From Bacteroidales bacterium (lineage in GTDB: Bacteria; Bacteroidota; Bacteroidia; Bacteroidales; WCHB1-69), in contig JAFPXF010000051.1 in assembly GCA_017394765.1 (NCBI GenBank), positions 1-64,000 of the forward strand: a stretch of DNA of 64,000 bases. The letters are read 5' to 3'. The notes beneath the pieces are model-generated. The model was not told the DNA's origin. It was given only the letters and a program-made list of their open reading frames with translations, and made no database searches. The position numbers and the translations under genes were made by a program. Shown one piece after another: positions 44,800 through 56,100 of this stretch (the first letter of the stretch is position 1; every line of letters starts with the position of its first letter).

Positions 44800-46443
44800 A
44801 TGAATCCCGCATTTCACGCTATAGACATTATTGTTTTCGTAGCCTACATTCTGCTCATCTTGGGATTGGGCATTTGGATTGGTTATAGAACAAACCGGAA
44901 AAAAAGAACCGCCGAAGACTACTTTCTGGCCAGCAAGTCGCTGCCCTGGTGGACGATTGGCGCATCGTTGATTGCCGCGAACATCTCGGCGGAGCAGTTC
45001 ATCGGGATGTCCGGTTCGGGTTTCGCGGGCGGTTTTGCCGTGGCTTCCTACGAATTCATGGCCGCGCTCACACTCATCATTGTGGCCAAGTTTTTCCTGC
45101 CTGTCTTCATCAAGCAGGGCATATATACAATCCCAGAGTTTGTGGAACGCCGATACTCGCCACAATTGAAGACTATTCTGGCTATTTTCTGGTTGGGCCT
45201 GTTCATCTTCGTCAATCTCACGTCCGTGCTTTTCCTTGGCGGCAAGGCCATTGACACCATCATAGGCACGGGCGACGGCTCGCTGATCGTGCCCGCCATT
45301 ATCGGACTGGCTGTGGTGGCCGCCTGCTACTCGCTGCGCGGTGGCCTTTCTTCTGTGGCGTGGACCGATGTGCTGCAAGTGGGCATGCTCATCATCGGAG
45401 GTGTCATCACGACCCTCGTTGCCTTGCATTATGTCAGTCCCGACGGCAAGGTGCTCCACGGCGTGCAACACATGGCCGACACGGCTGGAGACCGTTTTCA
45501 CCTGATACTTTCCAAAGACAACCCCGAGTTCAAAAACCTTCCGGGCATTGTGATGCTTGTGGGCGGCCTCTGGGTCGCGAACCTCTACTATTGGGGCTTC
45601 AACCAGTACATTATCCAACGCGCATTGGCCGCCAGGTCCATATCCGAAGCCCAAAAAGGCTTGGCGTTTGCCGCCTTCCTGAAGCTGCTCATCCCCTTCA
45701 TTGTGGTCGTTCCGGGCATCATCGCATATGTGATGTTCACAGAGGGCAGTTACGGCGCAGTGGACGCCTTTACGCTCGGCAACGGTGCGCTGAACAACGA
45801 CAATGCTTACCCGTGGCTCATCAGTACATTCATCCCTGTCGGGTTGAAAGGTCTGGTACTCGCCGCACTTGCTGCGGCTATTATCTCGTCGTTAGCCTCC
45901 ATGCTCAACTCCACGGCCACCATTTTCACAATGGATATCTTCAAGCCCTATCTTGCCCCGTCGGTGGGCATCAAGATCGGGCGCGACGTCGACTTGGTAA
46001 AGGTTGGCCGCATCGCTGCCATTGCCGCCTTGCTCGTGGCTTGTCTCATCGCCCCGCTGCTTGGCAACGTGGGACAGATGTTCCAGTACATCCAGGAATA
46101 CACCGGCTTGGTGAGTCCAGGCATTCTGGCACTCTTTCTCTTGGGTTTGTTCTGGAAGAAGACCACCAACAAAGGTGCCATCGTGGGTGTGGTGCTCTCC
46201 ATTCCCATTGCACTGGCTCTCAAGTTCCTACCTGTTGACATGCCGTTCCTCGACCAAATGTTCTACACTTGTATCATGACCATGGCCGTCATCGTGATGG
46301 TGAGTCTTGCCACTAATCCTGCCGACGATGACCCCAAGTCCATCCCGACGACCAGCGCCCTGTTCAAGACCGACCGCAACTTCAATATCGCAGCCTATGC
46401 CATCTGCCTGTTGTTGGTCGTCATTTATACCGTGTTCTGGTAA
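44800..46443 (+). CDS. sodium/sugar symporter (SSS family, SGLT-like)
   Basis: The 547-residue inner-membrane protein has about 14 helices with the LeuT-type repeat. It matches the SGLT branch of the solute:sodium symporters: AEDYFLASKSLPWWTIGASLIAANISAEQFIGMSGSGF, AIFWLGLFIFVNLTSVLFLGGKAI and YYWGFNQYIIQRALAA are hallmarks. Relatives such as the Vibrio galactose transporter carry galactose or glucose with Na+. Its place 1.5 kb after galK, with galM also near, supports galactose, but glucose cannot be excluded. It has its own promoter. Confidence 0.92.
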   Translation: MNPAFHAIDIIVFVAYILLILGLGIWIGYRTNRKKRTAEDYFLASKSLPWWTIGASLIAANISAEQFIGMSGSGFAGGFAVASYEFMAALTLIIVAKFFLPVFIKQGIYTIPEFVERRYSPQLKTILAIFWLGLFIFVNLTSVLFLGGKAIDTIIGTGDGSLIVPAIIGLAVVAACYSLRGGLSSVAWTDVLQVGMLIIGGVITTLVALHYVSPDGKVLHGVQHMADTAGDRFHLILSKDNPEFKNLPGIVMLVGGLWVANLYYWGFNQYIIQRALAARSISEAQKGLAFAAFLKLLIPFIVVVPGIIAYVMFTEGSYGAVDAFTLGNGALNNDNAYPWLISTFIPVGLKGLVLAALAAAIISSLASMLNSTATIFTMDIFKPYLAPSVGIKIGRDVDLVKVGRIAAIAALLVACLIAPLLGNVGQMFQYIQEYTGLVSPGILALFLLGLFWKKTTNKGAIVGVVLSIPIALALKFLPVDMPFLDQMFYTCIMTMAVIVMVSLATNPADDDPKSIPTTSALFKTDRNFNIAAYAICLLLVVIYTVFW

Positions 46444-46497
46444 TCGAATCCATTGGTTGAACTTATTTGCATATATTGTTGAAAAACAGATGGATGT

Positions 46498-48468
46498 ATG
46501 AATTTTAAGAACCCGATATCAAAGTTCAAGATTAAAAATATAGAATACAGTGTCGCCATTGTATTGATTATTATTTTGATGCTTGTGGTCAATGATGTCT
46601 TGCGGTTGTATATCGTGCGTCAGAATGCGATAGACACGGAAACCGAGCTGAATGATCTGGACAATCGGATCTCCAAGAGGCGCATGGAAAAGGAAAAGCA
46701 GTTGGTGGAGATTGCTGTGCGGGATTTTTCCAAGCTGGCAGAGCAGTACATCCGAGACAATCTTCCCGACAGTCTTTTCTCTGTGGCGCGGTTGACATTG
46801 GAGAGCAATGAACACATTTCATGTAGCGGCATCGCCTTTCGTCCCGATTATTTCGAGAATATGAAAGGCAGTTTCATACCATCCGCTTATCGCGACGGCG
46901 ACACCATCCGCATCGATGTGTACAATGCACAACTGTTCAATTATTACCAGCGCGAGTGGTATCAAAGTTCCCTGGAAGCAAAAAAAGCGATATGGACGGA
47001 TTCCTATATGGATGACACACATGGGATTCAGGTGTTCACGTATGCTTTCCCGCTTTGGGGCGGCTCGGACAGCATCATCGCCGTGTACTATGCGGACATG
47101 CCTGTGGCGTGGCTGGACGAAGCTTCTGTGGTTAAAACGACGTTGCGGGCACAAAGTGAGAAATTGCAGCGTCGAATGTGGGTCATGACCCTGCTGCTCA
47201 TCTGTATCGACATTCTGCTTCTGGGCTTCATCTTCTGGATTGCACGGAAGATGGTGAATCATCTGCGTGATTCCGAAGAGTCCAAGGCCCGTTTGACAGG
47301 TGAACTGCGTGTGGCGGGCAACATTCAGCGGGGACTGCTGCCCGCGTCGTTTCCGCAACGCAAGGACATTGTCTGCCATGCTTTGCTGACACCCGCCAAA
47401 CAGGTGGGCGGCGACCTCTATGACTACCAGTTGCGCGACGAGAAGTTCTTCTTCTGCATTGGCGACGTCAGCGGCAAAGGCGTGCCTGCTTCGCTGCTGA
47501 TGGCCGTGATGAGCAGTGCTTTCCGCACATTGACTGACCGCGACAGCAAACCCGACCAAATTGTCGCCGCAATGAACAAGACCGTTATCGCAAGCAATTC
47601 GCAGAACATGTTCGTCACACTTTTCTTAGGCGTGCTCGATTTGCCGACAGGACGACTTCGTTTTTGCAATGCAGGCCATGGGTCTCCCATCATGCTGGTG
47701 GGAGCCGCCGAGGACTCGACTTGGCGTGTGGAACATTTAGAGGTTGAGTCCAATTTGCCTGTGGGCGCCATGGAAAATTTCCCCTTTCAAGCGCAAGAAA
47801 CAGTGCTTCCGGACGGTGCCACCCTGTTTCTTTACTCCGATGGGTTGAACGAAGCTATGGATTGCAACCATGCGCTCTTTTCTGAGAATCGGGTGTTGGA
47901 TGTGTTGCGGCGACTGACGCAGGCCAATGACATGGCCCCAGAACGGCTTATAACCGCCATGCAGTCGGAGGTGGCCCTTTTTGTGGGTGACACGGAGCAG
48001 AGCGACGATCTCACCATGTTAGCCTTGCAGTATCACAAACCCGTCTCGGCCTTCAAGAGCATGCGCAGCTTGACGCTTCCTTGTGACGTGCAACGCATTC
48101 CCGAATTGAACAGTTTTGTGCAATCGGTGGGTCAGGAAGTCGGCATGAGCGAGTCGCCGCTGAAAGAGCTGCAGCTGGCCGCCGAAGAATTGGTGGTCAA
48201 CGCCATGTCGTATGCCTATCCAATTGGGCATAAAGGAGATGTTTTGATAGAAGTCTCCTGGAATGCGGAAATGTTGCAACTGCGTCTTTCCGACAGTGGC
48301 AAACCCTTCGATCCGACAGCCTTGCCCGAGGCTGATATCACCCTCTCTGTCGAGGAACGCAACATTGGCGGCCTGGGCGTCCACCTCGTCCGCCAGCTCA
48401 CCGACAGCATCAATTACGAGCGAGTGAACGAAAGAAATGTTTTGACAATCAGTAAATCCATTAAATAA
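46498..48468 (+). CDS. sensor PP2C phosphatase fused to anti-sigma-type kinase
   Basis: This 656-residue membrane protein carries both enzymes of a partner-switching system. Helices at 17-38 and 228-248 frame an extracytoplasmic Cache-like sensor (YQREWYQSSLEAKKAIWTDSY). Residues ~270-510 are a SpoIIE/RsbU-type phosphatase with metal-binding Asp306 (GGDLYDY), Asp323 (GDVSGKG) and SDDLTML. The C-terminal ~120 residues are a RsbW/SpoIIAB-type HATPase (EELVVNAMSYAYP, DSGKPFDP, NIGGLGVHLV). The STAS protein encoded six bases downstream is the natural substrate of both activities. No sigma factor lies in the operon, so the output is not known; the operon holds a porin and an NRPS. Confidence 0.9.
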   Translation: MNFKNPISKFKIKNIEYSVAIVLIIILMLVVNDVLRLYIVRQNAIDTETELNDLDNRISKRRMEKEKQLVEIAVRDFSKLAEQYIRDNLPDSLFSVARLTLESNEHISCSGIAFRPDYFENMKGSFIPSAYRDGDTIRIDVYNAQLFNYYQREWYQSSLEAKKAIWTDSYMDDTHGIQVFTYAFPLWGGSDSIIAVYYADMPVAWLDEASVVKTTLRAQSEKLQRRMWVMTLLLICIDILLLGFIFWIARKMVNHLRDSEESKARLTGELRVAGNIQRGLLPASFPQRKDIVCHALLTPAKQVGGDLYDYQLRDEKFFFCIGDVSGKGVPASLLMAVMSSAFRTLTDRDSKPDQIVAAMNKTVIASNSQNMFVTLFLGVLDLPTGRLRFCNAGHGSPIMLVGAAEDSTWRVEHLEVESNLPVGAMENFPFQAQETVLPDGATLFLYSDGLNEAMDCNHALFSENRVLDVLRRLTQANDMAPERLITAMQSEVALFVGDTEQSDDLTMLALQYHKPVSAFKSMRSLTLPCDVQRIPELNSFVQSVGQEVGMSESPLKELQLAAEELVVNAMSYAYPIGHKGDVLIEVSWNAEMLQLRLSDSGKPFDPTALPEADITLSVEERNIGGLGVHLVRQLTDSINYERVNERNVLTISKSIK

Positions 48469-48474
48469 ATTTTT

Positions 48475-48774
48475 ATGACTACCATTATCATACAAGAAAA
48501 CGGCATCATGATGGCCAAACTTGCGGGCGAACTTGACACCGCCGCCGTGGTGCAAGTGGAGAAAGATCTCCAGCCCATTATGGAATCCGATATGGATGTT
48601 ATCCTGGACTGCGAACAACTGACGTACATCAGCAGCAGCGGCCTTCGTCTTTTCCTGAGCGTGTTGAAAAATCAGAAAACCAAAGACAAGAACGCGAGCA
48701 TTATAAACTTGAACACCGATTTGCGACGTATCTTTGACATGACAGGGTTTAACAAGCTATTCGGTTTGGAATGA
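48475..48774 (+). CDS. STAS-domain anti-anti-sigma-type protein
   Basis: This 99-residue single STAS domain has the phospho-site region LTYISSSGLRLFL; Ser54 is the likely phosphorylated residue. It is the switch protein between the kinase and phosphatase halves of the preceding gene product. Its stop overlaps the porin start by four bases (ATGA), which ties the regulator to the porin and synthetase. Confidence 0.92.
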   Translation: MTTIIIQENGIMMAKLAGELDTAAVVQVEKDLQPIMESDMDVILDCEQLTYISSSGLRLFLSVLKNQKTKDKNASIINLNTDLRRIFDMTGFNKLFGLE

Positions 48775-50105
48775 GACAGGTTGTTTTTTTGCTGACATTT
48801 ATGTGCAGCTTGCTGCTGTTGTCGTTGCCCTCCTCGGCACAGTCTCCCGACACAGTGAAGATCACGCCCGTCCCCGACATTGTACATTCGTTTTCTGTCA
48901 ATGCCGACATGATGACACGTGGCGAATTTCGTTATGGCGGCATGCAGGCCGAAGACCCCAACGATGTGATCAAGGATTATGCAGCCTTCTTCATGGAGCG
49001 TGTGCGGTTGCGTTTGGATTATCAGTACAAGTTTTTGAATATACGTCTTGCGCCCCAACATGCCGGCATTTGGGGACAACAGGGCGGCGGAGCGTTCAAG
49101 CTTCACGAGGCCTGGATCAAGTTGACTGCCCGCAACGGCCTTTTCATGCAAGTGGGCCGACAAGCCCTGAACTACGACGATCAGCGCATCATCGGATCGG
49201 ATGACTGGACGATGACAGCGGCCTCCCACGATATTGTCAAGGTCGGATTCGAAGGCAAGGGCCACAAACTGCACCTGGTTGTCGCCTACAACCAGAATAA
49301 TGAACGGCTCAACGGCGGCACATTCTATGAGAACGGAGCCCAACCGTACAAGACAATGCAGACATTATGGTATCACTATGACACCAAAATCAATCTCGGC
49401 TTTTCTTTGCTCTTCATGAACGTGGGGGTGCAGGCGGGTAATGTGAATAATTATCAAACCAAATACCAACATGTCGCTGGCGCATTTCTTCAATATAGAC
49501 CTCGAAATTGGAACATAGAGGGCTCCTTCTACTACCAGTTCGGCAAGGAGGAACACAACATCCCCATTTCCGCCTACATGGGCAGTGGGAAGGCTGCATA
49601 CGAAGCAGACAAATGGGGGGTGAGTGTGGGCTACGACTACTTGAGCGGAGACCCGAACTTCCTTGTGCCCGCGGAAGGCCAGCTGGGGCTTATCCGTCAT
49701 GAAACGATACGCGGTTTCTGCCCGTTGTTCGGCTCCCACCATAAATTCTACGGGGCGATGGACTTCTTTTATATGCAGACATACGTCAACGGTTTTACCC
49801 CAGGCTTGCAAAATGCTTTTTTATCAGGTTATTACAGGCCTGTGCCTAAAGTGGACCTTACGGTTGCATATCATTTCCTGGCCACGGCCACAGCCATCAG
49901 AGACCATTCGAAAGCACTTGGCCATGAGCTGGAGTTGAACGCCTGCTGGAATATTCTTCCATTTGTGCAATTGTCCGGTGGATATACTTTTATGTTTGGT
50001 ACCGAGACAATGGAATTCCTCAAAAGAAAGAATCCGTCTTCCCAACTCCATTGGGGATGGCTGATGCTGCGAGTGAATCCCGAACTGTTTAACTATAAAA
50101 AATAG
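48771..50105 (+). CDS. alginate-export-type outer-membrane porin
   Basis: The 444-residue protein has a signal peptide (VFLLTFMCSLLLLSLPSSAQ) and a long beta-barrel. The segment RGEFRYGGMQ, then KLHEAWIKLTA and MQVGRQALNYDDQRIIGSDDW, is typical of the alginate-export (AlgE-like) porin family, many of which move small molecules other than alginate. It begins inside the STAS stop codon and ends 12 bases before the NRPS. This suggests it carries a precursor or the product of the synthetase across the outer membrane, but that is inference. Confidence 0.8.
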   Translation: MRQVVFLLTFMCSLLLLSLPSSAQSPDTVKITPVPDIVHSFSVNADMMTRGEFRYGGMQAEDPNDVIKDYAAFFMERVRLRLDYQYKFLNIRLAPQHAGIWGQQGGGAFKLHEAWIKLTARNGLFMQVGRQALNYDDQRIIGSDDWTMTAASHDIVKVGFEGKGHKLHLVVAYNQNNERLNGGTFYENGAQPYKTMQTLWYHYDTKINLGFSLLFMNVGVQAGNVNNYQTKYQHVAGAFLQYRPRNWNIEGSFYYQFGKEEHNIPISAYMGSGKAAYEADKWGVSVGYDYLSGDPNFLVPAEGQLGLIRHETIRGFCPLFGSHHKFYGAMDFFYMQTYVNGFTPGLQNAFLSGYYRPVPKVDLTVAYHFLATATAIRDHSKALGHELELNACWNILPFVQLSGGYTFMFGTETMEFLKRKNPSSQLHWGWLMLRVNPELFNYKK

Positions 50106-50117
50106 CAGATTGAAAAA

Positions 50118-53100
50118 ATGAAACGAACAGCCCCCCTTATATCCTCTCAACTCGGCATCTATGCCGAATGTGTTGCTCACAAAGGTGAACTCTGCTACAA
50201 TCTGCCGTTTATATTCGAAATTGACGGCTCTTTGGATGGCGAGCGTCTGCGACAAGCCGTGATGGCCATGGTTCATGCGCATCCGGCCTTCTTTACAAGA
50301 ATCGAATTGAACAACGATGGCGAACTCATGCAAACCATTGACATGGACAACGAAACCTGGACGCTTGAATTGGAAGAGGTTTCGGACATCGAGGCCGAGA
50401 AGGCATCCTTCCCGCAACCCTTCGATTTGGAGGGCGGCCGCTTGTTCCGTTTTCGCCTTCTGCGCCAGGGCGACCGCTTTTACTTGTTGATGGATGTGCA
50501 TCACATTATAAACGATGGCTCCTCGTTCCATAACATGTTGCAGGAGATCTCCGCTGCTTACGAAGGCAACTCTATTGAGCCGGAAACGTTCTCTCTTATG
50601 GATATGGCATACGAGGAAGTCGAATTGCGAAAATCACCTGCTTTTGAGGAGGGGAAAAAGTGGTATGCCCGGCATTTCGACTGTGGTGACACATGTACGG
50701 AACTTATCCCCGATTTGGAAGAGTCTGTTCCGCGTGATGGCATGAAAAGCCGTGTCCTGCAAACAAGACTGGAGGATATTGATGCTTTTTGCCGCGAAAA
50801 AGGCGTCTTCAAAAGCACTTTTTTCACAACGGCGTATGCCTTTCTGCTGGCCAAATTTGTGGGCGACAAAGAGGCCCTGTTCAACACGGTCCACAATGGT
50901 CGCAGCGACAAGCGACTGGCACGTACACAAGGCATGTTTGTCAAAACGCTGCCGGTATATCTGAAGTTTGACGAGGAGACGACGGTTTTGCAGCTTATGC
51001 AATCCTGCCAGGATCTCATGACGGGCTGCCGTATGCACGAGATTTACTCGTACCGCGATTTGATGAACGACCTGCAACTGCGGATGGCCACGGACTTCGT
51101 GTGGCACGGGATGCTCCTGAGTGACGATACGATGGGCGGGAAACCGATGAAAGCGGAGCCCATTGGCGTGGAGACCCACCTCTCTCCGTTTTACTTGCGG
51201 GCTTACATCCTGGACGGGCAAGTACATCTGGATGTGGAGTACGACGCCGACAAATATTCCGACGCTTTCATCGACCAAATCATGGAAAGCTATGAAGCCG
51301 TCGTCGAAGGTTTTCTCTCGAAGGAACATCTTCGCGACATTGACATTGCCACCCAATTGCAACTTGCACTTTTGGACAGTTTTAACAACACGGATGTGCC
51401 GTATGACGACACGCAGGACATAGTTTCCCTCTTCCGTGAGCAGGTGCAAAAAACACCCGACAACGTGGCTGTTGTATTCAAAGACAAACACTTTACATAC
51501 AAAGAGCTTGACGAGCTTTCCGACAGAATCGCCGCTTTTGTTTCCCTCAAGGGGCTTGGGCGCGAGGATATTGTTTCGGTGTTGATCCCTCGAAACGAAT
51601 GGATGGCCATTGCGTCGATGGGCATACTGAAAGCAGGCTGCGGATACCAGCCCCTCGACTCGTCATATCCCTCCGAACGGTTGAATTTTATGATGAAGGA
51701 TGCCCATGTGAAGCTGTTGATTGCGGACGAGGCGTTGCGTTCCATCGTGAGCGAATACGATGGTGATGTGCTGCTGACTCAGGATATCGACAGTCTGCCC
51801 CATGCAACCCCGGAGGCGATGGAGCCCTCGCCCGACGACCTCTTCATCATGCTCTATACCAGTGGCACAACGGGAGTGCCCAAAGGCTGCCAACTGACAC
51901 ATCGAAATCTGGTGTGTTTCTGTCACATGTTCAAGCTCCATTATGATCTTGGCCCTCAAAACAATGTGGCCGCTTATGCATCATACGGATTCGATGCCAA
52001 CATGATGGACATGTATCCCACCTTGACATCCGGAGCCACATTGCACATCATCCCCGAAGAGATTCGTCTGGACTTGATTGCCTTGAACGATTATTTTGAA
52101 CAGAATCACATCACCCACTCCTTTATGACGACGCAGGTGGGCTACCAGTTCGCCACCACGATCGAGAATCACTCTCTGCTGCATTTGACGGTTGGTGGCG
52201 AGAAATTGGCATCCCTGGCGCCGCCCGCATCATATACGCTCCATAATTGCTACGGCCCGACAGAGTGTACCATCTTCACGAACATCTATATCGTGAAAGA
52301 GAAGCTTCTCAACATCCCTATTGGCAAAGCGATGGACAACGTGCATTTGTATGTCGTTGACCCGCAAGGCCATCGTTTGCCGGTAGGCGCTTCGGGTGAA
52401 CTTTGTATCTCAGGGCCGCAAGTGAGTCGCGGCTATCTGAATCGGCCCGAGAAGACGGCCGAGGTGTATGTGACGAATCCATACGAGACTGATGCAAAAT
52501 ATGCCCGCATGTACCGTTCCGGTGACATAGTACGCTACCTGCCCGACGGCAACATCCAATTTGTGGGCCGGCGCGACGGACAGGTCAAGATTCGGGGATT
52601 CCGCATTGAGTTGACCGAAGTGGAAGGCATCATCCGCCAGTTCCCCGGTATCGAGAATGTCACGGTACAGGCATTCGATGAAGAGGGTGGGGGCAAGTTC
52701 ATTGCCGCCTATGTTGTCAGCGACCAGAAAATCGACATCGAGGCGCTCAACCAGTTCATCATGGAAGAGAAACCACCCTATATGGTGCCCGCCGTGACGA
52801 TGCAAATAGATGCCATCCCGCTCAACCAAAACCAGAAGGTTAACAAGCGTGCACTGCCAAAACCCGAAAAGAAAGCCGCCGCCGTGGAAGGGTCCAACGC
52901 ACCACTCAACGTGCTGGAACAGCAGATTAAAGAGATCGTATCGGAGATTCTGGGACACGAGGACTTTGGCATCACGACAGTGCTGGGCTACGTCGGGCTG
53001 ACCTCCATATCCGCCATCAAGTTGGCCGTGCAGGTCAACAAGAGATTCAATGTCGCTCTGGATGCAAAGTCGTTGGTGAAAAGCGGCTCCATTCAGAGCA

Positions 53101-56100
53101 TTGAAAATGTGATATTGTCAAAACTCCTCCATCCGGACACGAGTGAAGTGGAGGGGAATGCGGATGCGGAGACGGTAACCACCACCACTTGCGGGTTGAG
53201 TCATGCCCAGACGGGCGTCTATTTCGACTGCATGAAAAATCCGCTCTCCACGTTGTACAACATCCCTATGAAAATAGGCTTTCCCGCCGATGCCGACACA
53301 GGCAGACTGGCCGAGGCGGTGCGGACACTCGTCAAGCTGCATCCCCAATTGACCGCCAGTTTCGGCAATGAGGGCGGAAATGTTGTGCAAACCACCCATC
53401 CCGACATGGAAATAGATGTTCCCATTGCAGAGATGGGAGAAGCGGAGCTTGCAGTACACAAACAGGACTTCGTCAAGCCATATAATCTGAAACAAGCCCC
53501 CTTGTGCCGCTTTGAGATTGTCCGGACGGAGAAGGGTGTCTGTTTGCTCTCCGACATGCACCATCTTGTCTCAGATGGCGGTTCCTACGACCTGTTCATC
53601 CGTCAGCTTTGCGACTTGATGGAGGGTAATGGCGTGGATGCCGAAAAATTGAGCTATGCCGCGTTTGTCAATGCGGAGAAAGAAGCCGAGCAGACGGATT
53701 CTTACGCCGAAGCCAAGCAATTCTTCCATGACCAATTGTCGCAGGTGGATGGCGTCACGGAGCTTTCCTCCGATCTCACCAACCCGCATGCCAACGGCAC
53801 CGTGGCTTGTGTGAGCAGCCCCCTCGACTGGCTGTTTATCGATGAATACTGCCGCATGCATGGCCTCACACCGGCGCACCTGACACTGTCTGCTGTATAT
53901 TATGTGCTTTCCCGTTTCGCCAACACAGAAGATATCTGTATCACCACCATCAGCAGCGGACGCAGCAACCTGAGCATCCAAGACACCGTCGGAATGTTTG
54001 TCAACACGCTGGCTTTGAGTGCAAAAATTGGACATCAGACGGTATCCGACTTTATCCGCCAAACCCGCGACAAGTTCGATGCCACTCTCTTGCACGAAAG
54101 CTATCCGTTTGCGCAAATCGCTGCTGACTATGGTCTCTCCGCCGAGATCATGTTCGCCTACCAAATAGGTGTCATCAACCATTACAGTGTCTCCGGCACA
54201 GAACTCTCTGTCGAAAGCATGGAACTGAACGTGCCCAAATTTCCGATTGCATTCTACATCAGGGAAGAAGACGGAAAACCGTGCGTGTCAGTCGAATACG
54301 ATGACGGGCGCTATAGCAAGGGGATGATGCAGGAGATGGCTGACTCCGTGGCCAACGTTGCCAAAGCATTTGTCGAGCAGCCCGATGCCGTGTTAGAGAG
54401 TGTCTCCCTGTTGGATAAGGCGCAGACAGATTTGTTGGATAATTTCAACAAAACCGCTGTGCCATACGATGACACAGAAACCATTGTTTCCCTCTTCCGA
54501 AAATCTGTTCAAGCACATCCCCATGACACAGCGGTTGTTTTTATGAACAGAAGTTACACTTATCAAGAGGTGGACGAGATCTCGGATCGTATTGCCGCAT
54601 TCATTGCTTCAAAAGGGCTTGGGCACGAGGATGTGGTGTCGGTGCTGATACCGCGCTGTGAGTGGATGGCTATTGCCTCTTTGGGCGTGCTGAAGGCCGG
54701 CTGTGCCTACCAGCCGCTTGATCCGTCGTATCCTGCTGAGCGTCTGAACTTCATGATGCAGGACGCCCATGCAAAGATGCTCATTGCAGACCGGGAGTTG
54801 CGTTCCATCGTCAATGAATATGCCGGCGAGGTGTTGCTGACCCAGGATATTCCCAAATTGTCCGATAAGTCCCTCTCCTTGTCTGCGGCTAACCCGGAGA
54901 TCAGGCCCCACGACCTCTTCATCCTGCTCTACACTTCAGGCTCCACCGGCACTCCGAAGGGGTGTCAGTGGGAGCATCGCAACATTGTGGCCTTCTGCCA
55001 CTGGTATCACCGCAAGTTCGCGTTGACAGCGGACTGCCGCGTGTCGGCGTATGCATCCTACGGTTTCGATGCTTGCCAAATGGACATGTATTCCGCTCTG
55101 ACGTGCGGTGCAGCCGTCTATATCATTCCTGAGGACATTCGTTTGAACTTGCCGGAACTGAGTCGCTATTTCGAAGCACAGCAGATCACCCATGCTTTCA
55201 TGACCACGCAGATTGCCTACCAATTCGCCACAACGCAACAGTGCGGCACACTGCGCTATCTGCTCACGGGCGGCGAGAAGTTGGCGGCACTCACCCCACC
55301 CGACAACTACACCTTGGTCAACATCTACGGCCCGACGGAGACCACCATCTGCATTACCACCTTTGATGTGAAGGAGACCTTGAAGGACATTCCCGTCGGA
55401 AAGGCACTTGACAACATGCAGCTTTATGTTGTGGACAAGCAGGGTAACCGATTGCCCGTGGGCGCGGCGGGCGAGCTGTGGGTGGCAGGCCCGCAGGTGA
55501 GCCGAGGCTACCTGAACCGCCCTGAAAAAACCGCCGAGACCTATATTCCCAATCCGTTCGGCCCCGGCACGGTCTATCGCACCGGCGACATCGTCCGCTT
55601 CCAACCCGATGGCAACGTGCAGTTCGTGGGACGCCGAGACGGACAGGTCAAGATTCGCGGTTTCCGCATCGAACTGAAGGAGGTGGAAGCTGTCATCCGT
55701 CAGTTCCCCGACGTCAAGGATGTGACGGTGCAGGCCTTCGACTACGAGAATGGCGGCAAGTACATCGCCGCATACATTGTGAGCGACACGCAAATTGATG
55801 TGCCCCTGCTCAACCAGTTTATCGCGCGGCAGAAGCCCTCTTACATGGTGCCCGCCGCCACAATGCAAATCGATGCTATACCTTTGAACCAAAACCAGAA
55901 GGTGAACCGCAAGGCTCTGCCCGCACCCGTCATCACGGCGGAGGACCGCGAGTATGTGGCACCCGCAAACGACTTGGAGAAGCTCTTCTGCGACATCTAC
56001 GCTTCCATCTTGGCCATGGATAGGGTGGGGGCCTCCGACAACTTCTTTGACCTCGGCGGCACCTCGCTGATGGTGACGCGCGTCATCATCGAGGCCGACA

